A stretch of DNA of 64,000 nucleotides, from the NCBI RefSeq assembly GCF_024498135.1, contig NZ_JANHOH010000004.1, positions 234,195-298,194 on the forward strand, read 5' to 3'. The position numbers were made by a program, and so were the translations under genes. The notes beneath the pieces were generated by a model. The model saw only the letters and a list, made by a program, of their open reading frames with translations. It was not told the origin of the DNA and ran no database searches. This document shows positions 1-8,725 of the stretch, in pieces. Positions within the stretch are counted from its first letter, which is position 1. Every line of letters begins with the position of its first letter. This stretch comes from Mucilaginibacter aquariorum (GTDB lineage Bacteria > Bacteroidota > Bacteroidia > Sphingobacteriales > Sphingobacteriaceae).

Positions 1-343
1 AGGCGGCGTACCAGGGAAGTTTCAGCCATGCAGTTTTTTTTAGCGCGAAAATTTAATCAGTTACTGCACAAAAATAACTTTAAGCAGCAAGGGGCAAAAA
101 TAATTGGGTCAGCGGTTTGTAATGAGTTTTTAATATAAGCACCATGTAATTTAACAGACACATTTACAGCGTTTATCGATAGATTATGATTGTTAATGTT
201 ACAAATCGCTTTATTTACCCGTAAGGAATGTAAACAATGCTCGTTCTTTAACAAACATTAACAATTGACACTTTATATTTTCTACAATTTTACGCGGAAA
301 ATTACACACACAAAGAATTTAACTTTTCTTACTATCTGATAAA
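1..343. other. Left-edge intergenic stretch, no supported gene
   Basis: AT-rich sequence ahead of the NHL-repeat lipoprotein. A 45-codon frame is open from the left edge to about position 138 on the plus strand, and a 65-codon minus-strand frame lies at 57-254. Neither encodes a recognisable protein or has a convincing start context. A possible -7 promoter element TATATTTT (one mismatch to TAnnTTTG) lies at 274-281, but no matching -33 TTTG is at the right distance. I see no repeat or RNA gene here. Confidence 0.5.
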
Positions 344-1693
344 ATGAAAAAAACATCTACTCAAATGAATTTACTGTTATTGCTGATAATTACCGTGCTT
401 GGCGCATGTAGTAAAAGCGATAATGTAAAATTGGAATTACCGGTAGTACTTACCGGCGACGTTGTTATCGCAGCAACATCTACCAGCGCCTGGACGGGTG
501 GTTCTATCACAAATAACACCGCCAATATTTCATCATACGGTGTTTGTTATAGTACAACTAATCCCGAACCCACAATTAACGATACCAAAAAGGAACAGAC
601 GATAAAATTGTTCACGTTTAACAGCCATCTTTCCGGGCTTGTACTCAACACAGTTTATTATTTAAGAGCCTATGTTACCAACTCTACCGGTACCGGATAT
701 GGCAATGTTATACAATTTAAAACAGGTAATGGTGTTGCCGATGCTTATGGAACAGTAAGCACCTTTGCAGGATCCAGCCAGGGATTTGAAAATGGCACCG
801 GGACAGCGGTTTTATTTAATCGCCCTACAGGAGTTGCCACAGATGCCGCGGGTAATGTATACGTTTCTGACTCGTACAATTCTGTTATCAGAAAAATAAC
901 GCCCGATGGCGTTTCAAGTACGCTTGCTGGTAACGGTACTTTTGGGTACGCGGATGGCCCTGTTGCAACCGCCCAGTTTTATGTGCCATCGGGCCTGGCT
1001 GTTGATGCTGCGGGGAATGTATTTGTAGCTGATTTAGGCAATAACATGATCAGAAAGATAAGCCCCAGCGGTATAGTAAGCACTTTTGCTGGTAACGGTT
1101 CGGCTGGCTATTCAAATGGAACGGGTTCAGCAGCAACATTTAGCGGGCCTTCGGCACTTGTGATAGATGCCCAGGGCAATTTGTATGTTACCGATAGCGG
1201 CAATAGTCTGATCAGACAAATAACACCAGCAGGTGTTGTAACAACCGTTGTTGGCAATAGGGTAGCTGCGTTTGCAAATGGAATAGGAACGGGAGCATCT
1301 TTAAATAAACCCAACGGTATAGCATTAGATGCTGCAGGTAATATGTATGTTACCGAGCCGGCAAATAAAGCAATAAGGAAAATAACTAAAGATTATTTGG
1401 TAACCACGTTTGCAGGAGGTTTAGATACTGCATCACTGGCAATTGGTAAGCCGCAGGCTATAAATATAGATGCAAACAATAATATGTATATTGCTGATGG
1501 TAATGGCCGCATCCTTAAAATTAACAAGGATAAAATTTTTACTGTATTTGCAGGTAAAACCGGCACAACGGGTTCTACAGATGGCGATGGCAGTGTCGCC
1601 TTGTTTAACAATCCACAAGGCATAGCATCAGACACACAGGGCAATATTTATATTGCCGATTACAGCAATAACCGGATCCGAAAAATCAGATAA
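344..1693 (+). CDS. NHL-repeat (beta-propeller) surface lipoprotein
   Basis: 449 residues. The N-terminus has a short hydrophobic signal ending in the lipobox LGAC, with Cys22 as the predicted lipidated residue, so the protein is probably anchored in the outer membrane. Residues about 35-125 look like a fibronectin-III/IPT-type beta-sandwich (pattern YGVCYST...PT). From about 130 to the end there are five or six NHL repeats, each with a STFAG...G motif followed by PxGxxxDxxGNxYVxDxxNxxIRKI. NHL propellers are non-catalytic binding scaffolds in many families; the ligand cannot be told from sequence. The gene stands alone and ends at a strong terminator shared with the convergent truA. Family assignment is firm, function is unknown. 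Confidence 0.88.
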   Translation: MKKTSTQMNLLLLLIITVLGACSKSDNVKLELPVVLTGDVVIAATSTSAWTGGSITNNTANISSYGVCYSTTNPEPTINDTKKEQTIKLFTFNSHLSGLVLNTVYYLRAYVTNSTGTGYGNVIQFKTGNGVADAYGTVSTFAGSSQGFENGTGTAVLFNRPTGVATDAAGNVYVSDSYNSVIRKITPDGVSSTLAGNGTFGYADGPVATAQFYVPSGLAVDAAGNVFVADLGNNMIRKISPSGIVSTFAGNGSAGYSNGTGSAATFSGPSALVIDAQGNLYVTDSGNSLIRQITPAGVVTTVVGNRVAAFANGIGTGASLNKPNGIALDAAGNMYVTEPANKAIRKITKDYLVTTFAGGLDTASLAIGKPQAINIDANNNMYIADGNGRILKINKDKIFTVFAGKTGTTGSTDGDGSVALFNNPQGIASDTQGNIYIADYSNNRIRKIR

Positions 1694-1703
1694 GCTTTAT
1701 AAG

Positions 1704-1730
1704 AAAAGCCACCCATTGGGTGGCTTTTTT
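1704..1730. terminator. Bidirectional intrinsic terminator
   Basis: A perfect 11-bp stem (AAAAGCCACCC at 1704-1714 with GGGTGGCTTTT at 1718-1728) has a three-base ATT loop and is followed by Ts. The A-tract on the left arm makes it work in both directions, ending the NHL-repeat gene and the convergent truA gene. Confidence 0.88.
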
Positions 1731-1750
1731 GTTTCTATGATCTGTACATA

Positions 1751-2557
1751 TTAAAGAGCCTTCCACGAATTTGCCTCACCGGCAAGCATCTGACTAAAGT
1801 TGCTGCGTGGAGGAGTATCCAGATAGGGATAAGTGATCTTACTCAGATATAAGCCCTGTGGGTATGCAGGTTTAATTGTTTCAAATAGCTGCAGGGTTAT
1901 CAGGTGCGATTCAAATTCATCAACACTTAGCTTCCCTGTTCCCACCTCAATTATTTTACCAACAATGATCCGTACCATTTTCCCTAAAAACCGGTTTGCA
2001 GATATGTGAAACCTTAATTTATCCCCCGTATTATCGGTGAAAATTTGGACGGCGCTTATGTTGCAGATAGTGTGCTGGTTCCTATCTGGCATTTTACAAA
2101 AGGCACGGTAATCATTATATTTCAAGAGTAGGTTAGCTGCACGGTTCATGTTCTCTATATCCCAATCCATAATGAGGTACATAGAGCTAAAACTGCTTAG
2201 AAAAGGATCTTTATAAGTATGGATAAAATAGTCATAACTCCGTTCTATAGCATCAAAACGGGCGTGGGGCAAGCCTTCCATAGGTATAATATCAAAAACT
2301 GCTATATCATCGGGCAATAAATTATTCAGCCGGAAAACAAGGTCGAAATCCCAGGGGGCGCTTACATCTAAATGGAAAAAGAACTGGCTTGCATGTACCT
2401 GTGCATCAGTGCGGCCACATCCAATAATTTGTATAGGCTTTTTAAAGATCTGGCTTAGGCTGGTTTCTAAAACCTGTTGTACACCTACACCATCCGGATG
2501 TTTTTGCCAGCCGTTATAATTAGTGCCCAGATAGCCTATGTGAAAGAAATAGCGCAA
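1751..2557 (-). CDS. truA: tRNA pseudouridine(38-40) synthase TruA
   Basis: 268 residues, usual TruA length. It isomerises uridines 38-40 in the tRNA anticodon arm to pseudouridine in the cytoplasm. The hallmark GRTDAQVHASQ is present, with Asp51 as the expected catalytic aspartate. The N-terminal part, with GYLGTNYNGWQ near residues 8-18, also matches the family, as does the C-terminal FLGKMVRIIVG. The gene lies 28 bases after the small upstream gene on the same strand and probably shares its transcript. This is a housekeeping gene unrelated to the neighbouring sugar loci. Confidence 0.95.
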   Translation of the reverse strand: MRYFFHIGYLGTNYNGWQKHPDGVGVQQVLETSLSQIFKKPIQIIGCGRTDAQVHASQFFFHLDVSAPWDFDLVFRLNNLLPDDIAVFDIIPMEGLPHARFDAIERSYDYFIHTYKDPFLSSFSSMYLIMDWDIENMNRAANLLLKYNDYRAFCKMPDRNQHTICNISAVQIFTDNTGDKLRFHISANRFLGKMVRIIVGKIIEVGTGKLSVDEFESHLITLQLFETIKPAYPQGLYLSKITYPYLDTPPRSNFSQMLAGEANSWKAL

Positions 2558-2585
2558 TGTATGATGGGTTAATGCCGGGGAAAAA

Positions 2586-2825
2586 TTAATCGGTTATATC
2601 TTCTTCTTCCGGTTCCGCCTTATCCGCTTTAGGCAAGTTGGCTTTAAGCATTACACGGCCCTTTTTTGTTAGCGTACAAGCCGGTGACCTTTTATTTTCT
2701 TCGCCCTTTGCAATATCTATCAGGTTGTATTGTTTTAAGTCCTGCAAATCAACTTTGCTTATATTGATGGCCATCCCCTTTTCTGCAATAACCTTGAGTG
2801 CAGCAACCACATCGTCGTGTTTCAT
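2586..2825 (-). CDS. Small winged-helix-like protein of unknown function
   Basis: 79 residues. I do not recognise a named family. The middle (about residues 22-60) has the pattern of a winged helix: a recognition-like helix DLQDLKQYNLIDIAKG, then a basic segment NKRSPACTLTKKGRVML resembling a wing. The tail is acidic (EPEEEDITD). It is cytoplasmic, with no signal or membrane segment. It is 28 bases upstream of truA on the same strand, so co-transcription is likely. Coding potential is supported by that arrangement and by sensible composition; a role in DNA or RNA binding is only an inference. Confidence 0.7.
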   Translation of the reverse strand: MKHDDVVAALKVIAEKGMAINISKVDLQDLKQYNLIDIAKGEENKRSPACTLTKKGRVMLKANLPKADKAEPEEEDITD

Positions 2826-2868
2826 AATATTGTATTAAGTATAAATGCAAATATGCAACATAAACAAG

Positions 2869-2894
2869 AAAAGCCACCCGAACGAGTGGCTTTT
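2869..2894. terminator. Terminator hairpin downstream of the serine hydrolase
   Basis: Arms AAAAGCCAC (2869-2877) and GTGGCTTTT (2886-2894) pair perfectly around an eight-base loop. On the minus strand the hairpin ends in a TTTT tract and lies 21 bases after the stop of the serine hydrolase gene, so it most likely terminates that transcript before the small gene-truA unit. Confidence 0.7.
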
Positions 2895-2915
2895 GCTGGT
2901 ATAAGTTTCATTTAC

Positions 2916-4403
2916 TTAATTTGAAAGGGCTTTTATACGATCCAAGGCATTTTTATTTTCAGGATTTAATGCCAGCGACTTTTTATAATTTAAAAGTGCA
3001 TCTGTGTTATTGCCTGTAATTTCAAATACCTCTCCTAAACTATCATAGGCATTCGCACTTTTTGGATAAAGCGCTACATTCAGTTTGAAGATAGAAAGCG
3101 CCTGATCTGCTTTTTTCTGCTTTAATAGTTGGTACGCCCAGGCATTAAGTTCGTTTTCGGTTAAGTTTAATTGTGGGTCCTTCTTTTTTAAGTTAGTTGA
3201 TACAGTTACTGCATTATTAAAACCCTGCTTTAATAATGCTAATCTTAATTTTTGAACATCAGCGGATAAACCAAACCCGTTTGTTTCATGCATCTCGGGG
3301 ATATAATAGCCCGCTATTTCATCAATAAATTGATCGGGATTAGAACCCATTAAATTGGTTAATACAACTATGGAAAGATCATCTTTCAGGTACACAAATA
3401 AGGCAGACCTGCCGCCGCCAACAGGGCCCACTGCAGGGTGCTGTTCTCTTGTAACGGTAGGCCACCCCAGTGCATAACCATTTGTGAGTCTATTAAACCC
3501 ACCTATCTTTCCGTTGTTTAATATCGCCGGTGTCCACATGGTTTCGATGCTGGTTTTTTGTTTTAAAAGTTTGCCGGCTTTTAATGCAATAACCCAGTTT
3601 CCCATATCTGTAGCGGTAGATAAAATGCCGGCGGCAGTTCTGAAAAAAACCGGAAACTGCATATAGCTAACCCCGGGTGTGTTGTTTCTGATGAAGCGGT
3701 CGCCAACCTGCCTGGTCATGGTATACGCGCCAGCGTAATTAGGTATCACATCATAAGAGTCTCCAAACCGGGTTAATTTCATACCCGCTACTTTAAATTG
3801 CCTTTCTTCAATAAACTTTGTAAAATGCATACCGGCCAACTTTGTAATAATCTTACCAAGCAAAACATAGCCGGTTTGATTATAGCTGAATTTATCCCCC
3901 GTATTAAATTCAAGAGGCAGCTTCTTTACCTTTTGCAAGGCTTCGTTTTCATCCCCATGACCCATTACCTGCTCCTCAGCATCAAGAATATCAGGCAAGC
4001 CGGAAGTATGAGTTAACACCTGCTGCAGTGTGATTTTTTGCCATGTTGCCGGCAAGCTATCTACGTAAAGTGAAATAGGGTCGGTGATCTTTAGCCTCCC
4101 CTCTTCGGCCAATTGCATAATGGCCACGCCAACAAACGCCTTGGTGATTGAATTTACCGAGAATATGCTTTCATCAGTTGCAGTAATTGTATTTTCCAGG
4201 TTAGCTATTCCATAAGTGGCGTTCTTTACAATTTTCCCCTGGCGTACTATTGCCACCTGCAACGCAGGGATATGTTTTTGTTGCATTTTATTCTTTATAA
4301 AAACGTCTATGCTATCGGATGTAGAAAGCTGCTGAGCTATGGAAAATGCCGGTATCAGTAGCCCAACTATCAAAAGGGTCGAGGCTGTAATTTTAAGGTT
4401 CAT
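2916..4403 (-). CDS. Beta-lactamase-fold serine hydrolase with C-terminal TPR
   Basis: 495 residues. A signal peptide (about 1-24, ending SIAQ) sends it to the periplasm. Residues about 30-370 form a class C beta-lactamase/DD-peptidase-like domain with the SxxK motif SITK at 85-88. The second motif reads YNQ (in SYNQTGYVLLG) rather than the common YxN, and the third region is GPVGGGRSALF, glycine-rich instead of a plain HxG or KTG. About the last 90 residues hold TPR-like helices (AYDSLGEVFEITGNNTDALLNYKKSLALNPENKNAL). Such proteins act as peptidases or esterases; the substrate is unknown and antibiotic resistance should not be assumed. The gene is monocistronic. Confidence 0.88.
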   Translation of the reverse strand: MNLKITASTLLIVGLLIPAFSIAQQLSTSDSIDVFIKNKMQQKHIPALQVAIVRQGKIVKNATYGIANLENTITATDESIFSVNSITKAFVGVAIMQLAEEGRLKITDPISLYVDSLPATWQKITLQQVLTHTSGLPDILDAEEQVMGHGDENEALQKVKKLPLEFNTGDKFSYNQTGYVLLGKIITKLAGMHFTKFIEERQFKVAGMKLTRFGDSYDVIPNYAGAYTMTRQVGDRFIRNNTPGVSYMQFPVFFRTAAGILSTATDMGNWVIALKAGKLLKQKTSIETMWTPAILNNGKIGGFNRLTNGYALGWPTVTREQHPAVGPVGGGRSALFVYLKDDLSIVVLTNLMGSNPDQFIDEIAGYYIPEMHETNGFGLSADVQKLRLALLKQGFNNAVTVSTNLKKKDPQLNLTENELNAWAYQLLKQKKADQALSIFKLNVALYPKSANAYDSLGEVFEITGNNTDALLNYKKSLALNPENKNALDRIKALSN

Positions 4404-4576
4404 ATAATAAGGTTTATGTCTATTAGTAAGATGTATTACGATGAGCTATGTTACAAATAGTTGTTCATATATCAGTATAGATTAAGTTGCAGGCAATCGC
4501 AGTGTTTAGTGCCTGGTTCAAACGATTTGCCGTGGTAATTGTGTAATATCAATTTAATAAAACCGGGTTTCCCAGT

Positions 4577-4617
4577 AAATAAAACGGCCTTCCTGATCTA
4601 GGAAGGCCGTTTTATTT
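4577..4617. terminator. Strong intrinsic terminator after the lectin/propeller gene
   Basis: Arms 4577-4593 and 4601-4617 form a 17-bp perfect stem containing ACGGCCTTCC/GGAAGGCCGT, with a seven-base loop TGATCTA and A/T tracts on both sides. It lies 35 bases past the stop of the minus-strand lectin gene and closes the left border of PUL-1. Confidence 0.9.
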
Positions 4618-4652
4618 TAAAAAATGAAATTAGCTTAAGGCTGAAGTTTAAT

Positions 4653-6377
4653 TTATAAGCCTACCAAAGCATACGGAATGCGGACACCTTTAATTTGATA
4701 GGCATTAGGATCCTGGTTGCCGCCGAAGCAGGTATTGATGGAGCAGCTACCGCCCGAGCCATTATAATTTAAGGAGTAAGTTACCATCAGCTCATTCTTC
4801 CCGTTTACAAATTCGCCATGCACTGCAGGAGTATAAAATTTAGCCAAATGGCCATTATACCAATCTTGTATTACATAAACTAGTTTTGGCGCGGTAAAAG
4901 GGCCAAACGGACTTGATGCGGTAGATATATAAATGCCGTGCTGGGTTGGGTCGCAAAAGTAACCAAGATCCATTTGCATCATTACATATTTACCATTAAC
5001 ATAACTTACGGCAACGTTTGCCTGGGTTTTTGTACCCGAGCCAATAGTTAAAGCACCGGTCAAATTTGTAGTATCTGGTGTTGATGCCCAGCTATTTCCT
5101 CTCCAGAATGTCCATGATGCGGGGTTGCTTGCCGGGAACCTTGCCAATGTTACAACGTTTTCATTAAAGAAGGTGCTTTGCGCGCCATATACATATACGG
5201 TATCGCCTGCCGGTTTTTTTATCATACCAACAGAGAAACTCATTTTGGTTTGGCCCGACATGCCATTTGGCGTTATCCGTGTTGCTGCGCCCCATGTAGT
5301 GCTGCTGGTGCTTTCGGCTATACTATATAATGCCTGGTTTGCCGGTATCGAGCCGTTTGCCGATTCGTAGGTATTTAATAAAACATTGCTGCCAATTTCA
5401 ACACCTGCACCCGGCCAGGCATAGGTTGAATTATGATTGCCCGGGCTTTTTACTATTTCCAGCAAACTTATACCGGTGCCCGCGTTACTGGTAGTGGTAA
5501 TGTTAGGTGTCGAGCTTGATGTCCAGTTGGTAATTGATGGCTGCAACATGGCCGAATTATGGTAAGAGAAAAATTGACAGGCCAAAGAACCGTTTGCCTG
5601 CAACTGACTGCTGGCATAGGCATCCTGGGTGATCCAAAGCACCTTACCATTGTTTGCGCCATTAGTGAGCGGGATACTGTTACCCTGGTCCCAGGCAACG
5701 GTAGTATTGGCTACGTTACCCCTATGGAAGAAGGTAACCACAACATCATCGCGATAGGCCTCGTTGATAATACTGGTTAAATCCCAATACTGGGTAGTAT
5801 TGGCGGCTGCGGTTTCTTCAGTTATCGCCGCACCGTTCGCCGTTGAACTGGCATGATCTGTCAGTACCAAACCATTGGCATTTTTTATCACATAATAAGA
5901 TTGCCCTGTTACCTTCTGCAAGTTCCAGATCTGCGAAGGGAAACCGTTTGCATGGTCTACCCAAAGCTGGGTACCCGATGTGCCGTTTGGTGCTTCCAGG
6001 AACATACCGCTTGCAACATTCATGATCTTGAACGGGGTGGTGCTTGTGATTGTACCGGTGCCTTGCTGTATCAGGTACCACTTTTGATTTTGAGCCGTGG
6101 CAGTTCCGGTACTCATATTCGCATACTGCTGTACATTTTTAATGGAACTTTGCGGGTGCAGCAAAGTAGAGTCGCCACGTACTTCCATTACTTTTCCGCT
6201 AAAAATGTTTGTGATCTGGAAGCACCCATAAGCCGATGGGCTGGCACCTGCAAGACTGAAGTTGGCTGGTGCTGCCTCTGGTGTCTGATCTTTTTTCAGC
6301 GTTTCGCTTTTTTTACAGCTTTCGGCTCCCAACAGGAGCAGGATGATTGCATACAATAGTAAGTTTTTCGTTTTCAT
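4653..6377 (-). CDS. Lipoprotein with ricin-type lectin domain and DUF4185-like propeller
   Basis: 574 residues from the ATG at 6375-6377. An in-frame start at 6563 exists, but only the 6377 start puts a signal peptide at the N-terminus (MKTKNLLLYAIILLLLGAESC, lipobox-like with Cys21). Residues about 50-200 form a ricin-B/RICIN_2 trefoil with QKWYLI, SQIWNL and TQYWDL repeats, predicted to bind sugar. The remainder resembles the DUF4185/DUF5005 five-bladed propeller of the protein at 29007-30185 (shared pattern VYVYG..., SPFGPF, ELMVTYSLNYN). Known relatives occur in Bacteroidota glycan loci, but no reaction is established to my knowledge. A LacI-type operator lies at 6546-6561 in its upstream region. 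Confidence 0.8.
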   Translation of the reverse strand: MKTKNLLLYAIILLLLGAESCKKSETLKKDQTPEAAPANFSLAGASPSAYGCFQITNIFSGKVMEVRGDSTLLHPQSSIKNVQQYANMSTGTATAQNQKWYLIQQGTGTITSTTPFKIMNVASGMFLEAPNGTSGTQLWVDHANGFPSQIWNLQKVTGQSYYVIKNANGLVLTDHASSTANGAAITEETAAANTTQYWDLTSIINEAYRDDVVVTFFHRGNVANTTVAWDQGNSIPLTNGANNGKVLWITQDAYASSQLQANGSLACQFFSYHNSAMLQPSITNWTSSSTPNITTTSNAGTGISLLEIVKSPGNHNSTYAWPGAGVEIGSNVLLNTYESANGSIPANQALYSIAESTSSTTWGAATRITPNGMSGQTKMSFSVGMIKKPAGDTVYVYGAQSTFFNENVVTLARFPASNPASWTFWRGNSWASTPDTTNLTGALTIGSGTKTQANVAVSYVNGKYVMMQMDLGYFCDPTQHGIYISTASSPFGPFTAPKLVYVIQDWYNGHLAKFYTPAVHGEFVNGKNELMVTYSLNYNGSGGSCSINTCFGGNQDPNAYQIKGVRIPYALVGL

Positions 6378-6545
6378 AAAATTTAATTGGTTATAGGTTA
6401 GTAGTTGTTTGTAATTGGCATTGGTTAGTGGCCCTGCATTAAAACAGGTGTCGTACAAATCAATTAAAAAAAGAAACGCGTACGGGAAACCATTTATGCC
6501 GTAATTAAAACCGATTGTGCCTTTTATAAAACCTACCAAATAATT

Positions 6546-6561
6546 TTTAAATCGTTTTAGC
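6546..6561. promoter_or_regulatory. Predicted LacI-family operator O1
   Basis: TTTAAATCGTTTTAGC. In the reverse orientation it reads GCTAAAACGATTTAAA, with one clean half-site and the central CG typical of LacI-family operators. It sits between the divergent lectin and AraC-type genes. Confidence 0.65.
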
Positions 6562-6617
6562 AAAACAATTATTCTTTCTACATTAGATTACCAATTGTAC
6601 CACCAATTATTACTTTC

Positions 6618-7274
6618 ATGTATTGTACTTTAGATCTGGGATGCCGGGTTACAGTATTGCTACAGGCTGTTCCGGCGATATTAGCAATAGCTGTACGCGA
6701 AAAATGGACAGGAACGGTTGCCGGTGGCTTCTTGTTAGTAACTGTCGTTCTGATTTATATCGGTTACAGAAGAATAAGATATAACAGGGAGAGAAAGACC
6801 ATCAATGGCTATTTAATTGCAGGTAAAACTATCAGTCGGCTCCCTGCAGAAGGGTTGGGTGATGGGGCGATAGGACGTTCGGAGGTTATTGCAAATAATG
6901 GGTACCAATTAGCATCCCATGCTTTATTTCTAAAAAAGTTGCAGGAAACCGTTGTTGCCCACTTATCATACCCCGGGCTCGATGTAGATCAATTATGTGA
7001 TATTATGAATATGAGCCGGAGGAACTTATACAGGAAGATAAAACAAGCGTCGGGTTTAACACCATTAGAGCTTATTAACGATTTGCGTTTAAAAAGGGCA
7101 GCAGAGCTATTAGAAGGCGGCGATAAAAGAATGTATGAGATAGCCGACGAAATTGGTTTCAAATCGCGCATTGTCTTCACACGAAATTTCACGAGGGAAT
7201 TTGGAATGTCGCCGACAGAATACAGCAAAAAGTATCATGCCCTGCGTAACCTGAAATTCAACACTCCCCAATAG
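6618..7274 (+). CDS. Membrane-anchored AraC-type regulator (HTCS C-terminus without sensor)
   Basis: 218 residues. Two hydrophobic segments (about 8-24 and 34-51) precede a basic stretch RRIRYNRERK, then a linker and an AraC/HTH_18 DNA-binding domain from about residue 115 (LDVDQLCDIMNMSRRNLYRKIKQ; second HTH MYEIADEIGFKSRIVFTRNF). The DNA-binding half matches the end of hybrid two-component regulators, but propeller, Y_Y_Y, histidine kinase and receiver parts are all missing. It may be a remnant of an HTCS gene or a small regulator tethered to the inner membrane. It lies 57 bases from operator O1 and just upstream of the SGNH-GH38 unit. The start codon is uncertain. Confidence 0.7.
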   Translation: MYCTLDLGCRVTVLLQAVPAILAIAVREKWTGTVAGGFLLVTVVLIYIGYRRIRYNRERKTINGYLIAGKTISRLPAEGLGDGAIGRSEVIANNGYQLASHALFLKKLQETVVAHLSYPGLDVDQLCDIMNMSRRNLYRKIKQASGLTPLELINDLRLKRAAELLEGGDKRMYEIADEIGFKSRIVFTRNFTREFGMSPTEYSKKYHALRNLKFNTPQ

Positions 7275-7293
7275 GTCAAATTTAATTTCAATT

Positions 7294-7327
7294 TTTGCTA
7301 AATCAATTTAGCTTTTTTATAGATTTG
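7294..7327 (+). promoter_or_regulatory. Bacteroidota-type promoter for the SGNH-GH38 unit
   Basis: A -33 TTTG at 7294-7297 and a perfect TAnnTTTG (TAGATTTG) at 7320-7327 are 22 bases apart, matching the phylum consensus. Operator O2 fills the spacer. The start codon is at 7332, only four bases past the -7 box, so the transcript would be nearly leaderless. Confidence 0.6.
7297..7312. promoter_or_regulatory. Predicted LacI-family operator O2
   Basis: GCTAAATCAATTTAGC, seven-base perfect arms around CA. The identical 16-mer occurs at 30228-30243 in front of another SGNH hydrolase gene. It lies between the -33 and -7 elements, which fits repression by blocking RNA polymerase. Confidence 0.75.
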
Positions 7328-7331
7328 TCGC

Positions 7332-8720
7332 ATGAAACAAAGTTTACTTGCTTTCTTTTTTACTTTTCTTATCACACCTTATCTTAATGCCCAAACTATC
7401 CAACCCTTTAAAACGGGCGATAGGGTGGTATTTACGGGCAATAGCATTACCGACGGCGGGCATTATCATTCTTATATCTGGCTGTATTATTTAACACATT
7501 TTCCAAACAAGCGCATCCAAATTTTTAACGCGGGTATAGGCGGCGACGTAGCCCAGCAAATGTACGAACGACTGGACAGCGATGTATTCGCCAAAAAGCC
7601 CACGGTAGTTACACTCACCTTTGGCATGAACGATACCGGCTATCAGCTTTTGAAGGGTGCCAAAGCGGATTCTGTATATCAGGCAAAAATAGCCACTTCC
7701 TTAAAAAGCTTTAAATTGATAGAAGCAAAGTTGAAACAATACCCCAAGGTGAGGAAAGTAATGATCGGCTCATCGCCGTATGATGAATCCTCAAAAACCA
7801 AGTTCATCCGTCTGGTTAATAAAAATGCGGCTATGCGGCAGATAGCAGCCGAGCAGCAGCGTGTGACTAAAAATAATAACTGGGAATATATGGATTTTGG
7901 TGCCCCGATGACTGCCATTAACCTGCGCGAGCAACAGCGCGACTCGTTATTTACCTTGCAGGGCAGTGACCGGATACATCCCACAAATGATGCGCAAATG
8001 GTAATGGCATGGTTATTCCTTAAAGCCCAGGGCTTGGCGGGAAAAAAGATTGCAAACATTGCAGTAAACGCCGGTACCAAAAAAATAGAACTGGCAGAGA
8101 ATTGTACAATTACTAACCCGGTTATATCAACTGATAAAATTAGTTTTACTTATCTGGCAAATGCACTGCCATACCCCATGGACACCATCCCTTCGGGTTT
8201 TGGGCGACCGCAAAAGGCACAGGCTGCGGCATTAAAACTGATCCCGTTCAACGAGGAGTTTAACCAGGAGCTGTTGCAGATAAAAGGCCTTAAGGCTAAA
8301 CAATTACAGTTAAAAATAGACGGGAAAGGAATAGGTATCTATAGTGCTGGGGAGTATGCGCAGGGCATTAACCTGGCAAAAATCAATACAACCCCACAGT
8401 ATCAGCAGGCAATGGCTGTAATGCATTTAAATGAAGAACGCTGGGCAATAGAGCGCCGCCTGCGCGAATATTATTGGATCCATTACTCCATCCTGAAGCC
8501 AAAGGGTTTGCTCTTTAACGATGGCGATGCTACGGTAGATTCGCTGCAGAAGTATGGTAAGAAGGATTTCTTTGTGTCAGCAACCATCCCCACTTATCAA
8601 AAGGCTCGTTTTAAATCTGTTAGGGATGCCTGGCAAAAGGAAATTGACCTGTTAACCAACCAACTCTATATTATTAATAAACCTGTTAGGCATCGTTTCG
8701 AGATCACTTTAGTTAACTAA
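7332..8720 (+). CDS. Secreted SGNH/GDSL-family hydrolase, copy 1
   Basis: 462 residues. The signal peptide (about 1-21, ending LNAQ) predicts export. The SGNH blocks are visible: block I TGNSITDGG with nucleophile Ser38 (Asn replaces the usual Asp of GDS), block II FNAGIGGD, block III GMNDTG, and block V DRIHPTND with the catalytic Asp and His. The family hydrolyses esters, often acetyl groups on glycans. The roughly 220-residue C-terminal region is shared with the paralogue at 13878-15263 and is of unknown role. It is five bases upstream of the GH38 gene, so they form an operon behind operator O2. Deacylation of a PUL-1 glycan is inferred. Confidence 0.87.
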   Translation: MKQSLLAFFFTFLITPYLNAQTIQPFKTGDRVVFTGNSITDGGHYHSYIWLYYLTHFPNKRIQIFNAGIGGDVAQQMYERLDSDVFAKKPTVVTLTFGMNDTGYQLLKGAKADSVYQAKIATSLKSFKLIEAKLKQYPKVRKVMIGSSPYDESSKTKFIRLVNKNAAMRQIAAEQQRVTKNNNWEYMDFGAPMTAINLREQQRDSLFTLQGSDRIHPTNDAQMVMAWLFLKAQGLAGKKIANIAVNAGTKKIELAENCTITNPVISTDKISFTYLANALPYPMDTIPSGFGRPQKAQAAALKLIPFNEEFNQELLQIKGLKAKQLQLKIDGKGIGIYSAGEYAQGINLAKINTTPQYQQAMAVMHLNEERWAIERRLREYYWIHYSILKPKGLLFNDGDATVDSLQKYGKKDFFVSATIPTYQKARFKSVRDAWQKEIDLLTNQLYIINKPVRHRFEITLVN

Positions 8721-8725
8721 TTCTG

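Noticed and set aside
57..254. 65-codon minus-strand open frame near the left edge
   Set aside because: No recognisable domain, no start context and composition like AT-rich intergenic DNA; treated as non-coding.
2916..4403. Possible antibiotic-resistance beta-lactamase
   Set aside because: The beta-lactamase fold is present, but with variant motifs and a TPR tail; relatives are mostly peptidases or esterases, so resistance is not supported.
5853..6359. 168-codon plus-strand open frame
   Set aside because: Fully antisense to the lectin/propeller lipoprotein gene; no protein family pattern, so it is a by-product of codon use on the other strand.
7679..8080. 133-codon minus-strand open frame
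   Set aside because: Antisense to the SGNH copy 1 gene and without any recognisable motif or start signal.
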